A stretch of 64,000 bases of DNA from Streptomyces sp. 35G-GA-8 (GTDB lineage Bacteria; Actinomycetota; Actinomycetes; Streptomycetales; Streptomycetaceae), in NCBI RefSeq assembly GCF_023534745.1, contig NZ_JAMHJQ010000010.1:186001-250000 (forward strand). Reading direction: 5' to 3'. The notes under the pieces are model-generated. The model saw nothing but the letters and a program-made list of their open reading frames with translations. It ran no database searches and was not told where the DNA came from. Below, in pieces: positions 7,938 through 16,653 of the stretch. Every line of letters starts with the position of its first letter. The first letter of the stretch is position 1. Both the position numbers and the translations under genes were made by a program.

Positions 7938-9475
7938 AACTCTCCCTTTGCTGGTGTGCCACCGTGGTGCGGGCCGGTTCCGGAGTGCGCGCGCAACCGC
8001 CGGGCCAGTTCGCGGGCCCCGGACCGGTCGAGCTTGCCGACCTTGGTCTGGGGCAGTTCCTCGATGGCGTAGACGAACTCGGGCCACTTGGCCTTGGACA
8101 GTCCGACGCTTTCCAGATGCCCGGTCACTTCCGCCAGATCGATCCCGCCACCGTCCTCCGTGACGACGAGCAGCGCGACACGCTCGCCGAGTACCTCGTC
8201 CGGGACGGCCGCGACACACGCCCTCGCGACGCGCGGGTAACCGGCGACCGCCCGCTCTATCTCGGTGATGTCGATGTTGCGGCCGCCGCGGATGATGACG
8301 TCCTTCTCGCGGCCCATGATGCTGATGGTGCCGTCCTCGTGGGTCAGCAGCAGATCGCCGGTGGGAAAGTAGCCGTCCTCCGTGAGCGCCGGCGGCTCGA
8401 CTCCGCCGTCGCGGGCGTAGCCGAGGAAGAGGGAAGGGCCGCGTACGTGCGCCCGGCCGGACACGCCCGGTCCGGCTTCGGCTCCCTCGGGGGTGAGCGC
8501 GCGCAGGTCCGTGCCGGGGAAGGGGCGGCCGTCCCTGCCGAGCCGTATCTCCTCGGGGTCGTCGGGGCGGGGCGAGGTGTGCCCCAGGCACTCGGACATG
8601 CCGAAGACACGGAGGATCTTGGTACCCAGAGACCGTTCGGCCCGCGCGAGGGCGCCGCGGTCCATCGGGCCACCGCCCACGGTGATCGCGCGCACTCCCG
8701 CGAGGATGCCGGAGCCGGCCGCCTCAGTGCCCATCTGCAGCGCCATCGTCGGTACGCACATGGTCCAGCGGACCTCTGCATCGGCCATCCGCCGCAGGGC
8801 GACGGCCCGGTCCCACTTCGCCGTCAGGACGAGCGGGCCGCCCAGCAGAAGCGAGAGATGGACGCCGAAGCAGTACGCGGCCGTCGACGACAGTGGCACG
8901 ACCGCGGCCACCGCGTCGCCGGGGGTCAGGCCGTTGATCTCCATGGTGCTCGTGCAGGCGTAGCGCAGGGCCTCCTCGGACTGCACGACGCCCTTCGGCC
9001 GGCCGGTCGATCCGGAGGTCAGCCCGATGACGACGCCCCCCGACCAGCGCGACACATCGCGCCGCCCGGGCGAGGCCCGGCAGGTCCACCCGTCGAGTGC
9101 GGTGTCCGCACGGCCCCGCAGCAGCCCGGGAACCGCCCATTCCTCCATCGCCAGGGGGTCGGCGACCACGGCGTCCGGGCGGATGTCCTCCCAGGCCGCG
9201 GCGAACTCGGCGCGGGTGGTGTGCCGGTTGACGAGCGCGAGGACCCCGCCGCTCAGGCCCACGGCGAGTGTGCCGGCGACGGTACGCCACGAGTTGTCGG
9301 CCTGGAGCATGACGGTTCCCCCGGGCCCGTCGGCCGCGCCGGGGAACATCACCCCGGCGAGCCGGGCCGCCTCGGCCAGCAACTCGCGCGCGGTATGGCT
9401 GCCCGCGTCGTCGATGACGGCGACGAAGTCCGCCTGCTCGGCCCTTCGTTGGAACTCCCGTACTACCTGTCGCAT
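7934..9475 (-). CDS. AMP-dependent acyl-CoA synthetase/ligase
   Basis: 513 aa ANL-superfamily enzyme. Visible are the phosphate loop LTSGSTGRPKGVV (residues 152-164), the A5-like RVFGMSECLGHTSPRPDD, the A7/A8 block YFPTGDLL and MGREKDVIIRGGRNIDITEIE, and the C-terminal lysine region PQTKVGKLDR that catalyses adenylation. It activates a carboxylic acid with ATP and CoA, the entry step for the acyl-CoA enzymes in this cluster; the acid is unknown. It is coupled to the MBL hydrolase by an ATGA overlap. The C-terminal residue order is complete. Confidence 0.93.
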   Translation of the reverse strand: MRQVVREFQRRAEQADFVAVIDDAGSHTARELLAEAARLAGVMFPGAADGPGGTVMLQADNSWRTVAGTLAVGLSGGVLALVNRHTTRAEFAAAWEDIRPDAVVADPLAMEEWAVPGLLRGRADTALDGWTCRASPGRRDVSRWSGGVVIGLTSGSTGRPKGVVQSEEALRYACTSTMEINGLTPGDAVAAVVPLSSTAAYCFGVHLSLLLGGPLVLTAKWDRAVALRRMADAEVRWTMCVPTMALQMGTEAAGSGILAGVRAITVGGGPMDRGALARAERSLGTKILRVFGMSECLGHTSPRPDDPEEIRLGRDGRPFPGTDLRALTPEGAEAGPGVSGRAHVRGPSLFLGYARDGGVEPPALTEDGYFPTGDLLLTHEDGTISIMGREKDVIIRGGRNIDITEIERAVAGYPRVARACVAAVPDEVLGERVALLVVTEDGGGIDLAEVTGHLESVGLSKAKWPEFVYAIEELPQTKVGKLDRSGARELARRLRAHSGTGPHHGGTPAKGEL

Positions 9476-9568
9476 CCCGCTTCCTCGCTACGCTGTGCCG
9501 AACTCGGTCAGGAACCCCGCTGTGAACGCCGTGCCGACGAACGGGGGAACGGTCGATCCGGCGGCGCC

Positions 9569-9889
9569 TCAGCCGGTGAACATCTCCGCCTCGTGCCCCA
9601 TCACCGCGACGCGGCGGCCCTTCATGTCCCCGACCTGTGCGACCGCGTCCGCCCACTGCGGGCTCGCGAGGGCCTTCTTCAGGTCCTCCGGGGAGTCGAA
9701 GCCGAGCACGGAGATCCCGTCCCAGCCCTCGGAGCGCGGCTCCAGGGCGTTGTCGATCTCGGTGTGCCGCCAGGAGCGAAGCCCCGGGAGGCGGTAAGTC
9801 AGCTCCGCGTGGTCGTGTCGCCACCAGTCGATGAACTGTTCGTGCGTCCACTCCGGGGGCCGTGCCGCGAGCAGGACGAGGTTGTACAT
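9569..9889 (-). CDS. EthD domain protein
   Basis: 106 aa. YNLVLLAARPPEWTHEQFIDWW-R-x-x-HA-x-L, together with PGLRSWRHTEI and a WDGISVLGFDSPEDLKKAL segment, is the EthD/dimeric alpha-beta barrel pattern. Family members are small accessory proteins, occasionally dehydratases or cyclases, in actinobacterial degradation and polyketide loci. It lies 93 bp upstream of the acyl-CoA synthetase on the same strand. A role in substrate processing is inference. Confidence 0.85.
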   Translation of the reverse strand: MYNLVLLAARPPEWTHEQFIDWWRHDHAELTYRLPGLRSWRHTEIDNALEPRSEGWDGISVLGFDSPEDLKKALASPQWADAVAQVGDMKGRRVAVMGHEAEMFTG

Positions 9890-9908
9890 GGCTGTCCTCC
9901 GTACGTGT

Positions 9909-10361
9909 TCAGTTGAAGCGGATCTCGGACGACCGGCCGATCAGCAGACGCTGGAGTCGGCCGTTGTCGTCCACCCGCCCGGCGGCGACGAAACTCGCCT
10001 CGGGAACGCCTCCGCGCCGTACCTCGCCGAGGAAGAGCTCGTCCTGGCCGAGGGTGGTCGCGGACAGCAGATGGTGGGTGCGCGTGCCCCTCTCGCGTTG
10101 TTGGAGGTAGCCGACCAGCGCGGCGCGGTCACCGGCGAAGTCGGTCGCGTTCCCGTCGCCGGTGGAGAACAGGATGGAGAGGGAGAAGTCGTCGCTGATC
10201 AGATCGAGGATCCTGGACGGCTCATCGCTGTCCAGGATCTCGAACCATGCGGTCAGGAATGGCGCGGGGGCGAGGGCGGGGGCGGCTGCCGGGGCGGTGC
10301 CTGTGTCGGTGTCGGTGTCGGTGTCAGTGGTTGTATCGGTGTCGGTGGTTGTGTCGGTCAT
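9909..10361 (-). CDS. NTF2-like (SnoaL-fold) protein with Thr-Asp repeat N-terminus
   Basis: 150 aa. Residues 2-21 are almost pure alternating Thr-Asp (MTDTTTDTDTTTDTDTDTDT), followed by an Ala-Pro stretch to about residue 35. The remainder, FLTAWFEILDSDEPSRILDL and ISDDFSLSILF, is an NTF2/ketosteroid-isomerase-fold domain. ATG 10361 has GAGGAAG upstream, so the repeat is likely translated. NTF2-like proteins in such clusters act as isomerases or hydratases, but no catalytic residues can be assigned. Another family member lies at 11764-12123, on the other side of the flavoprotein gene. Confidence 0.82.
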   Translation of the reverse strand: MTDTTTDTDTTTDTDTDTDTGTAPAAAPALAPAPFLTAWFEILDSDEPSRILDLISDDFSLSILFSTGDGNATDFAGDRAALVGYLQQRERGTRTHHLLSATTLGQDELFLGEVRRGGVPEASFVAAGRVDDNGRLQRLLIGRSSEIRFN

Positions 10362-10404
10362 ATCGGCTTCCTCACGATGGTCCGATGAGCGTGTGTGGGC
10401 TCGC

Positions 10405-11703
10405 CTACGGTCGGTTCGTCGCGGACGCCGGTGTACCGCGCCCCGCCCGGCCCGCGGCGAGCCGGCCCGCCCGGCGGCCGGATACGACGGCCAGGCACAG
10501 CCCGCCGCCGTATCCCTCGTGGTAGGCGTCGCCCATATCGGCGCCCGCGGCGTACAGTCCCCGAACCGGCCGGCCTGCCGCGTCCACGACGGATCCTTCG
10601 CCGTCCACCTCGATGCCGCCGAAGGTGAAGGTGATCGCGGGGACGACATCCGCGGCGAAGACACGGCCAGGGCCGAGTCGGGCTCGTGTCCCGTCGTCGA
10701 GATCGGGCTCGTCGTACCCCCATTCCCGCAGTACGGGCAGCAGCGAGCCCAGATCGTGGGCGACCGTGGCCCGGCCGCCGCGGTCCCGGCTGAACGCCCA
10801 CCGGTCGAGGCGCGGGGTGCCAGGCACGAACGGCGCCTGCGCGGCGTCCCGCTGGACCTGTTCCGACCACAGCAGCAGACCTCGCCCGCCGTGTGCGGCC
10901 AGCGCCATCGCGTTGTTGTGGTCACCGCGCCGCTCGTCGGTGAACCGGCGTCCGGAGCGGTCGAGGAGAATGCCGAGGCCGCTGTGGTAGAGCGCGAAGG
11001 TGATGAAGTCGATGTGCGAGAGCGACTGGACGCCGGACGCGAAGAGGTGACCGTAGAAGCCGGTGTTCGCGGTGTTGGCGGAGCCGCCGAGACTCTCGGC
11101 CAGAGCCATTCCCGTGCCCCGCGAATGCGGGTTTCCCCGCAGCGGTGGCACGAAGCCCCCGCCCACGAGCGAGGCCCGCACCCGTGGATCGGCCTGCCGG
11201 CCGCCGGTGGCCAGTACCACCGAGGTGCTGGTGATCCGCAGGACGCCGTCCGGCGTCGACACGGTGGTCACATAGCCGGTCCCGGTCCGTGTGATGTCCT
11301 CCGTCCGTGCCTCGGCGACGAGGCGTCCGCCGGCCGCCGTCACGGCCCGTACCAGGTGGGCGATCACCACCGGCATGTCGAACTTGTGGCCCCGTCCGGC
11401 GAGGGCCCGTTCCTCGCCGGTGAGTGGCGGCACCAGGCCGGTGAGCCAGTCGATGGCCTCGCGATAGCCGTCAACGACGAGTCGGCCGTGGCGCTGGAAG
11501 CGGCCGGGGTCCTCCTCGCGCAGCCGTTCGGCGCTCTCGATGGCCCAGACGTAACCGCCCGATATCGCGGCGGATCCACCGACCGTCGCCGCGGACTCCA
11601 GCACCATCACCGAGGCGCCGTCCGCCACGGCGGTGACAGCCGCGCTCAGGCCCGCCGGCCCGGCGCCGAGCACGACGACGTCCACCCGCGTTTCTACCGT
11701 CAT
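10405..11703 (-). CDS. FAD-dependent oxidoreductase, KstD/fumarate-reductase-like
   Basis: 432 aa. The N-terminal dinucleotide loop is VVVLGAGPAGLSAA (residues 9-22), followed by SGGYVW. The substrate-domain blocks TSVVLATGG and RRFTDERRGDHNN and the C-terminal GLYAAGADMG and YGGGLCLAVVSGR are typical of the flavoprotein subunit family that includes 3-ketosteroid dehydrogenases, fumarate reductases and urocanate reductase. The length is nearer the fumarate-reductase/tricarballylate-like members than full KstD (~560 aa). It probably introduces or removes a C=C bond next to a carbonyl. It is flanked on both sides by NTF2-like genes on the same strand. Confidence 0.87.
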   Translation of the reverse strand: MTVETRVDVVVLGAGPAGLSAAVTAVADGASVMVLESAATVGGSAAISGGYVWAIESAERLREEDPGRFQRHGRLVVDGYREAIDWLTGLVPPLTGEERALAGRGHKFDMPVVIAHLVRAVTAAGGRLVAEARTEDITRTGTGYVTTVSTPDGVLRITSTSVVLATGGRQADPRVRASLVGGGFVPPLRGNPHSRGTGMALAESLGGSANTANTGFYGHLFASGVQSLSHIDFITFALYHSGLGILLDRSGRRFTDERRGDHNNAMALAAHGGRGLLLWSEQVQRDAAQAPFVPGTPRLDRWAFSRDRGGRATVAHDLGSLLPVLREWGYDEPDLDDGTRARLGPGRVFAADVVPAITFTFGGIEVDGEGSVVDAAGRPVRGLYAAGADMGDAYHEGYGGGLCLAVVSGRRAGRLAAGRAGRGTPASATNRP

Positions 11704-11763
11704 GGGTCACTCCTGTGGTGTGGAGAGCCGCGCGTGGGCGACACCTGCCGGGGCATGGCCGGG

Positions 11764-12123
11764 CTACTCGGGCCGGTCGATGAGGTCGTACGTCGTGGTG
11801 AAGTACGACTGGTAGCGCGCCATCCGCCCGTCGGGTGTGATGACGGCGGCCGACAGGAACGAGCCGACGGCCTTCCCGGACTCGGTCACCACTCCGTAGG
11901 CGGTCTCCAGATCACCGTCGCAGCCGTGGCGCAGAATCTCGTGCGACCTCTCGACGGCGTTGCGGCCCGCGAGGTAGGCGGCGAAGTCGTCCTTGGACCA
12001 TCCCGTCGTCTCATGGCCCGGCAGGGCGATGCGGAAACGGAAGTCGGGTACGAGCAGATCGAGCGCCTGCTCGGGGTGGTCGCTGTCCATACGTGCCATG
12101 TAGGCGCGCAACACGCCGGCCAT
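11764..12123 (-). CDS. NTF2-like (SnoaL-fold) protein
   Basis: 119 aa. MAGVLRAYMARMDSDHPEQA then LDLLVPDFRFRIALPG is the first helix and strand of the NTF2 fold, and ITPDGRMARYQSYFTTTYDL is the last strand. It resembles ketosteroid-isomerase-like and nuclear-transport-factor-2-like proteins. The start at 12123 fits the fold; a longer reading frame to 12225 is possible but has no support. It precedes the KstD-like flavoprotein, which suggests work on the same intermediate. Confidence 0.8.
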   Translation of the reverse strand: MAGVLRAYMARMDSDHPEQALDLLVPDFRFRIALPGHETTGWSKDDFAAYLAGRNAVERSHEILRHGCDGDLETAYGVVTESGKAVGSFLSAAVITPDGRMARYQSYFTTTYDLIDRPE

Positions 12124-12193
12124 GCTTGGTCCTTTCGCTGCCTGGAAGGGCTGTCGGCGGGATGTCGGTCGGTGGCGGGCCCGTGGGGTGACC

Positions 12194-13384
12194 TCAGTCT
12201 CGGACGGGCGGTGTGAAGAAGTCACCCCTCGACTCCCAGCGGCCGTTCCTGACGACGACCTTCTGTACGTCGCGGGTGCCGAGGTGGCGGCCGGCGGCGA
12301 AGCTGAGCACCGGTGCCACGCCGGTGTCGACGTGGCGCGCGTTCTGGTAGGCCCGGGTCAGCGACTCGGCGGTGACCGGCCCGTCAATGGTCTTGGCGAT
12401 CTCGACGAACGCCTTCGCCGCGGCCCAGCCCCAGAGGGTGATGAAGTCGGCCGGCTGACCCCGCTCGTACTTCGCCATCGCCGCGCGGAACTCCTTGATG
12501 GCGGGGTCGTCGTCATGCGGTGACTTGACCAGCTGCACCGCCCTGACCCCTTCGGCCGCCTCGCCCGCCAGTGTGAGCGTGGACTGTGCCGCCACCGGCG
12601 CATAGCCGTACATGGGTGTGGACAGCCCTTGCAGCCTGGCTTCCTTCAGATAGGACGCGGCTTCGGCGGACGCGAGGATCAGCACGACGGCGTCGGGTTT
12701 CTCGGCCCTCACCTTGCTGATCACCGGGCTGTAGTCGGTGGTCTGGAACTTCACCGGCAGTCGTTTCACCCGGACCGAGGGATCTGTCTTGCGGGCAGCG
12801 GGACCGATCTCCTCGGCGACCTTGAGGAAGGCCGCCGGATCGCTGTGCACGACGAGCACCTTCTTCGCTCCGTCGCGCGCCACCCAGTCGCCGAGCGCGG
12901 CCGCCTGGTCCTCGTACAGGGTCTGGAGTCCGAACAGCCCGTCGCGGGCGGGCTCGTACCAGGACGCGTCCCCGCCCAGCGTGTTGAGGACCGGCACCTT
13001 CGACTGTTCCAGGACGAAGGGGAAGGTGGCCTGGGACTGGGCGGTGCCGTTGGTGGCGACGATCGCCACGACCCTGTCCTGGTCCACGAGCCGCCGCGCG
13101 ATCTGCACGGTCTGCTGGGGATCGTAGGCGTTGTCCTTGACGATCCATTCGATCCTGCGACCGTTGATCCCGCCGCGTGCGTTGACCGACTTGAAGTACG
13201 CGTCCGCGCCCGCCCGCTCGGGGATACCGAAGGAGGCCAGGGCGCCCGTGAGCGGGTACCACGCGCCGATCCTGATGGTGCTGTCGTCCCCTGCCGCCGA
13301 GGGGCCGCTGCCGCAGGCGCTCGCCACCAGGGCGAGCATGGCGGCAAGTGCGGCGATGAGCGCGCGCGTCGTGCGTCGTCGCAT
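12194..13384 (-). CDS. branched-chain-type ABC transporter substrate-binding lipoprotein
   Basis: 396 aa. The N-terminus has a basic stretch (MRRRTTR), a hydrophobic segment and a lipobox LVASAC with lipidated Cys24. Next comes IRIGAWYPLTGALASFG, the standard start of Leu/Ile/Val-binding (Peripla_BP_6) proteins, and VNARGGINGRRIEW. It is extracytoplasmic and membrane-anchored and captures the substrate for the LivH/LivMGF permease encoded at 25019-28401. The Liv family also transports amides, urea and aromatic or steroid-like acids, so the ligand cannot be called. A 13-bp regulon operator lies 20 bp upstream of its start. Confidence 0.92.
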   Translation of the reverse strand: MRRRTTRALIAALAAMLALVASACGSGPSAAGDDSTIRIGAWYPLTGALASFGIPERAGADAYFKSVNARGGINGRRIEWIVKDNAYDPQQTVQIARRLVDQDRVVAIVATNGTAQSQATFPFVLEQSKVPVLNTLGGDASWYEPARDGLFGLQTLYEDQAAALGDWVARDGAKKVLVVHSDPAAFLKVAEEIGPAARKTDPSVRVKRLPVKFQTTDYSPVISKVRAEKPDAVVLILASAEAASYLKEARLQGLSTPMYGYAPVAAQSTLTLAGEAAEGVRAVQLVKSPHDDDPAIKEFRAAMAKYERGQPADFITLWGWAAAKAFVEIAKTIDGPVTAESLTRAYQNARHVDTGVAPVLSFAAGRHLGTRDVQKVVVRNGRWESRGDFFTPPVRD

Positions 13385-13403
13385 GACCCTCCCCAGGTCA
13401 ACC

Positions 13404-13416
13404 TGAGTTCAGTTCA
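13404..13416. promoter_or_regulatory. regulon operator S1 (TetR 13579)
   Basis: Reads TGAACTGAACTCA on the minus strand. It lies 19 bp upstream of the substrate-binding protein start and is one of six copies of TGAACT-S-AnTTCA in the cluster. Confidence 0.65.
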
Positions 13417-13518
13417 ACTCCTGGGGGAGTTTAATCCCGGGGAAACACGCCTGGCAATGGCTGGTCACGTACCCGGTCACCAGGGGTCGGGAACCCAACA
13501 GCGGCGGCCCGACAACGG

Positions 13519-13554
13519 CGCGGCCCCCTGACGGACATCCGTCAGGGGGCCGCG
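13519..13554 (-). terminator. strong hairpin terminator after the TetR gene
   Basis: Perfect 17-bp stem: CGCGGCCCCCTGACGGA, 2-nt gap CA, then its complement. It begins 24 bp past the TetR stop and separates that gene from the substrate-binding protein. No T-run, as usual for Streptomyces. Confidence 0.82.
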
Positions 13555-13578
13555 AGGTGCGCGGGACCACTCAGCGGG

Positions 13579-14199
13579 TCAGGAGGCGACCATACGCACA
13601 CACGCGCCCTCGATCAGTTCGCTGATCTCCGAGAGCGGCGTCGGTCCCGACGGCCGGTACCACCGCCACACACTGACGATCAGGCCCAGCACACTCGCGC
13701 CGAGCAGCTGCGCGTCCCGCAGTGGGAAGGCGCCCTGGGACATGCCCTTCACCAGCAGGTTCGTCCAGTCCCTCTCGACGACCTGGACCAACTGCCGGGC
13801 CGCGACCCGCTCGGCCTCCTCACGCTTGGACCGGCGGGAACCGGACAGCAGGTCCATGTGGTTCTGCAGGATGCGCATCTGCAGGACCTCGTGATCGGAG
13901 ACGTCGTACGCCGCGCGGACCGCGGCCCGCAGCGCCTCGACGGGATCCTCGCTGTCCTTGGTCGCCTCGACGAACAGATCGTGGGATCGCTGCAGTTCGA
14001 GCCGCATGATGGTGAGCAGACAGTGGGTCTTGGACTCGAAGTAGTGGTAAAGGGCGGTCTGTCCGATGCCCACCCGCTCGGCGACGGTCGACCACTTGGT
14101 GGCCTCGAAGCCGGTTTCGCCGAAGCAGTCCACGGCGGCCGTGAGGATGGCCGCGCGCTTGGACCTCGGTCCCGCCTCCGGTTCAACGATCCCTGTCAT
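13579..14199 (-). CDS. TetR/AcrR family regulator, likely controller of the acyl-CoA regulon
   Basis: 206 aa. The HTH is at about residues 13-62: RSKRAAILTAAVDCFGETGFEAT, then STVAERVGIGQTALYHYFESK. The C-terminal domain (RTLRAAVRAAYD-like helices and a Trp-rich LIVSVWRWYRPSGPTPL) resembles TetR_C_41 acyl-CoA-responsive regulators. It has an operator copy 55 bp upstream of its start, and five more copies stand before the other transcription units between 13.4 and 29.5 kb. It is therefore the best candidate for the cluster's repressor, with an acyl-CoA intermediate as likely inducer (inference). Confidence 0.9.
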   Translation of the reverse strand: MTGIVEPEAGPRSKRAAILTAAVDCFGETGFEATKWSTVAERVGIGQTALYHYFESKTHCLLTIMRLELQRSHDLFVEATKDSEDPVEALRAAVRAAYDVSDHEVLQMRILQNHMDLLSGSRRSKREEAERVAARQLVQVVERDWTNLLVKGMSQGAFPLRDAQLLGASVLGLIVSVWRWYRPSGPTPLSEISELIEGACVRMVAS

Positions 14200-14253
14200 G
14201 ATCTCTCTCCATGGCCGTCACCACCGTGTGCGTACCCGAGAGTAGACCCAAGT

Positions 14254-14266
14254 TGAACTCAGTTGC
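14254..14266. promoter_or_regulatory. regulon operator S2
   Basis: TGAACTCAGTTGC, a member of the TGAACT-S-AnTTCA set, 55 bp upstream of the TetR start and overlapping the stop codon of the crotonase gene at 14259. Suits autoregulation. Confidence 0.65.
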
Positions 14267-15098
14267 CAATCGGTCGGATCACCGGGCTTCGAGCACGGTC
14301 GCGTTGGCGCCTGGGCTCGATGCCCGTGAAGTCGGGTGTCCGCTTGCCGAGGAAAGCGGCGACGCCCTCGCGGCCCGCGTCGGAGACCGCCGCGTCGGCG
14401 AGCGCGCGAGCCTCCCTGTCCAGGTGCGGGCCGAGGTCCGAGACCAGACCGGAGGCGACGAGCCGGCGGGTGGCTCCGAAGGCGGCGGTGGGTCCGCGGC
14501 GCAGGGTCTCGGCCGTGCGCGTGGCCTCGGCCGCCAGTCGGCCGGCGGTGACGACCCGGCTCACGAGTCCGATCGCGGCGGCTTCGGCCGCCAGTATCCG
14601 CCGGTTGGTCAGCAGCAGGTCCAGGGCTCGCTTGGGGCCGATGAGGCGGGGCAGCGACCAGCTCACCCCGGCGTCCGGCGAGTAGCCGACGCCGGTGTAG
14701 GCGGTGGTGAACGAGGCGTTGTCGGCGGCGAGGGTCACATCGGCGGCCACGGCCAGGCCGATGCCCGCGCCCGCGACGGCGCCCCGGACGGCGGCCACCA
14801 TGGGCGCGTCGATCGCGGCGAACGTGCGCAGGGCGTCGTGCAGCGCGTCGGTGACCGCGATGAGGTGCTTCTCCAACGCCTCCCCGGAGAGGCGGGAGAA
14901 TTCCCTGAGGTCGCCACCGACGCAGAAGGAATCCCCCTCGCCGGTGAGCAGGACGGCTCGTACCGCCTGGCGCTCGCAGGCCTGTGCCGCGTCGAGGAGG
15001 CCATGCGCCATCGCCAGATCAATGGCGTTGCCCGCCTCGCCACGGCGGAGGGTGACACGGGCGAGGCCGTCGTCCTCGATCTCGATGCCGACGCTCAT
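14259..15098 (-). CDS. enoyl-CoA hydratase/isomerase family protein
   Basis: 279 aa crotonase-fold protein. The first oxyanion block is DSFCVGGDLREF, the second GAVAGAGIGLAVAADVTLA. In place of the hydratase Glu there is GVGYSPDAGVSWSLPRLIG; the Asp there is the arrangement of PaaG-type isomerases rather than classical hydratases. A double-bond isomerase or ring-fragment enzyme is therefore as likely as hydration. ATG 15098 overlaps the stop of the SDR upstream (ATGA), so it is the last gene of a tightly packed operon. The final residues overlap operator S2. Confidence 0.9.
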   Translation of the reverse strand: MSVGIEIEDDGLARVTLRRGEAGNAIDLAMAHGLLDAAQACERQAVRAVLLTGEGDSFCVGGDLREFSRLSGEALEKHLIAVTDALHDALRTFAAIDAPMVAAVRGAVAGAGIGLAVAADVTLAADNASFTTAYTGVGYSPDAGVSWSLPRLIGPKRALDLLLTNRRILAAEAAAIGLVSRVVTAGRLAAEATRTAETLRRGPTAAFGATRRLVASGLVSDLGPHLDREARALADAAVSDAGREGVAAFLGKRTPDFTGIEPRRQRDRARSPVIRPIGN

Positions 15099-15880
15099 CG
15101 CGCGGTCCATCCGCCGTCGACGGTCAGGACCTGACCGGTGCAGTACGAGGAGGCGTCCGAGGCCAGGAAGAGCAGCGCGCCGTCGAGTTCATGGCCGTCA
15201 CCGCCGCGGCGCAGCAGTGTGTTGCGCTCCACCCAGCGGCCGGCGCGCTCGTCGCCGAAGAGGTCCGCGGTCATCTCGGTGCGGAACCAGCCCGGAGCGA
15301 GCGCGTTGACTCGGGTGCCGCCGCGGCCCCACTGACCGGCCAGCTCGCGGGTGAGGCCGATCAGTCCGGCTTTGGACGCCGCGTAGCTCGCGCCGCCGAG
15401 CGGGGCGGCGGAGACCAGGCCGAGGATGGACGAGACGTTGATGACACTCTTTCCTCCCATGGGCGCCTCCGCCGGGGCGGGGGCCTCGGCGGTGAGCCGG
15501 GCGAGATGGAACGGTGCGGTGAGGTTCACACCGAGTACTTCGGCGAAGGTGTCCGGGGATTCGTCCTCGGCACGTCTCTCCCCGGCGGTGGCCGCGTTGT
15601 TGACCAGGACATCCACGCGACCGGTGCCGGTCAGGGCCGTCTCGACCAGCCTCGCTCGGTCGGCGGCCAGCGAGACATCGCAGGCGACGGGGTGGATGCG
15701 CGCGTCGGCGTCGGCGAGTTCCTTCAGCCGGTCGGCGCGACGGGCGGCGGCGAACACGGTGGCGCCGGCCCCCGCGAGTACGGTGGCGAACCGTGCGCCG
15801 AGCCCCGCGGAGGCCCCGGTGACGATGGCCGTCCTGCCCGCCAGCGAGAACAGTTCGGAGGCGGGTGGTGGTGCGCTCAC
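15095..15880 (-). CDS. SDR family oxidoreductase
   Basis: 261 aa classical SDR. NAD(P) loop VTGASAGLGARF near residue 20; catalytic Ser in INVSSILG, then SYAASKAG (YxxxK); ends YCTGQVLTVDGGWTAR. The GTG start at 15880 overlaps the stop of the preceding SDR (GTGA). Probably a 3-hydroxyacyl-CoA or secondary-alcohol dehydrogenase acting with the crotonase beside it; substrate unknown. Confidence 0.9.
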   Translation of the reverse strand: MSAPPPASELFSLAGRTAIVTGASAGLGARFATVLAGAGATVFAAARRADRLKELADADARIHPVACDVSLAADRARLVETALTGTGRVDVLVNNAATAGERRAEDESPDTFAEVLGVNLTAPFHLARLTAEAPAPAEAPMGGKSVINVSSILGLVSAAPLGGASYAASKAGLIGLTRELAGQWGRGGTRVNALAPGWFRTEMTADLFGDERAGRWVERNTLLRRGGDGHELDGALLFLASDASSYCTGQVLTVDGGWTAR

Positions 15881-16653
15881 TCGTCCACCCCGATCGGCAG
15901 GGCGGTCGCGCCGCCGTCGAGCACCAGGGTCTGGCCGGTCATCCAGGAGGAGGCGTCGGAGGCCAGGAACAGCGCCGCGTTCGCCACGTCCTCGACCGTG
16001 CCGAGCCGCCGCAGCGGCAGTCTTGCGGTGAGGATGGGCTCGCGCACCTCCCACACCGCACGGGCCAGTTCCGTCTTGACCAGCCCGGGGGCGATGGCGT
16101 TCACCCGTGCCCGCGGCCCGAGTTCGTAGGCGAGCTGCCGGGTCATATGGAGCATGGCGGCCTTGGTGGCGTTGTAGTAGCCGATGTGCGGGTCGACGAT
16201 CAGCCCGCCGACGGAGGCGATGTTGATCACCGCTCCCCCGTGCTCGGCCATCCAGGCCCGCCAGGCGCAACGGGTCCAGACGATCATCCCGTACTGGTTG
16301 ACCCGTACGGTCTTCTCCGCGCGCGGCAGGTCCAGGTCGACCAGGGCGCCGTGGTACGGGTTGGTCGCCGCGTTGTTGACGAGAATGTCGACCCGGCCGA
16401 AACGGGTCGTGGTCTCGTCGACGCAGGCCTCGGCCTGGTCGGGTTCGCCCGCGTTGGCCACGACCGTGTGCACATCGCCGTCGCCTTCGACCCGCAGCAG
16501 TTCCTCGCGGGCCCCGGCGAGTCCTGCCGCCTTGCGGGCCGCGATCACCACGTGTGCGCCGGCCGCCCGGTAGGCGGCGGCGATCCCGAGGCCGATGCCG
16601 CGGGATCCGCCGGTGATCACGGCCACGCGGCCGTCGAGGGCGCCGGCGCTCAC
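15877..16653 (-). CDS. SDR family oxidoreductase
   Basis: 258 aa classical SDR. NAD(P) loop ITGGSRGIGLGI near residue 14; NNAATNPYHG; active site GYYNATKAAM (YxxxK); ends WMTGQTLVLDGGATALPIG. Its start GTG at 16653 overlaps the stop of the ACAD11-like gene (GTGA at 16650-16653), and it overlaps the next SDR at its 3' end. Similarity is to 3-oxoacyl-reductase-like SDRs. Likely oxidises the hydroxyacyl product downstream of the dehydrogenase. Confidence 0.9.
   Translation of the reverse strand: MSAGALDGRVAVITGGSRGIGLGIAAAYRAAGAHVVIAARKAAGLAGAREELLRVEGDGDVHTVVANAGEPDQAEACVDETTTRFGRVDILVNNAATNPYHGALVDLDLPRAEKTVRVNQYGMIVWTRCAWRAWMAEHGGAVINIASVGGLIVDPHIGYYNATKAAMLHMTRQLAYELGPRARVNAIAPGLVKTELARAVWEVREPILTARLPLRRLGTVEDVANAALFLASDASSWMTGQTLVLDGGATALPIGVDE

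Noticed and set aside
7964-9916. A long plus-strand frame opposite the acyl-CoA synthetase
   Set aside because: Typical antisense open frame in high-GC DNA: no domain, and the minus strand carries all synthetase motifs.
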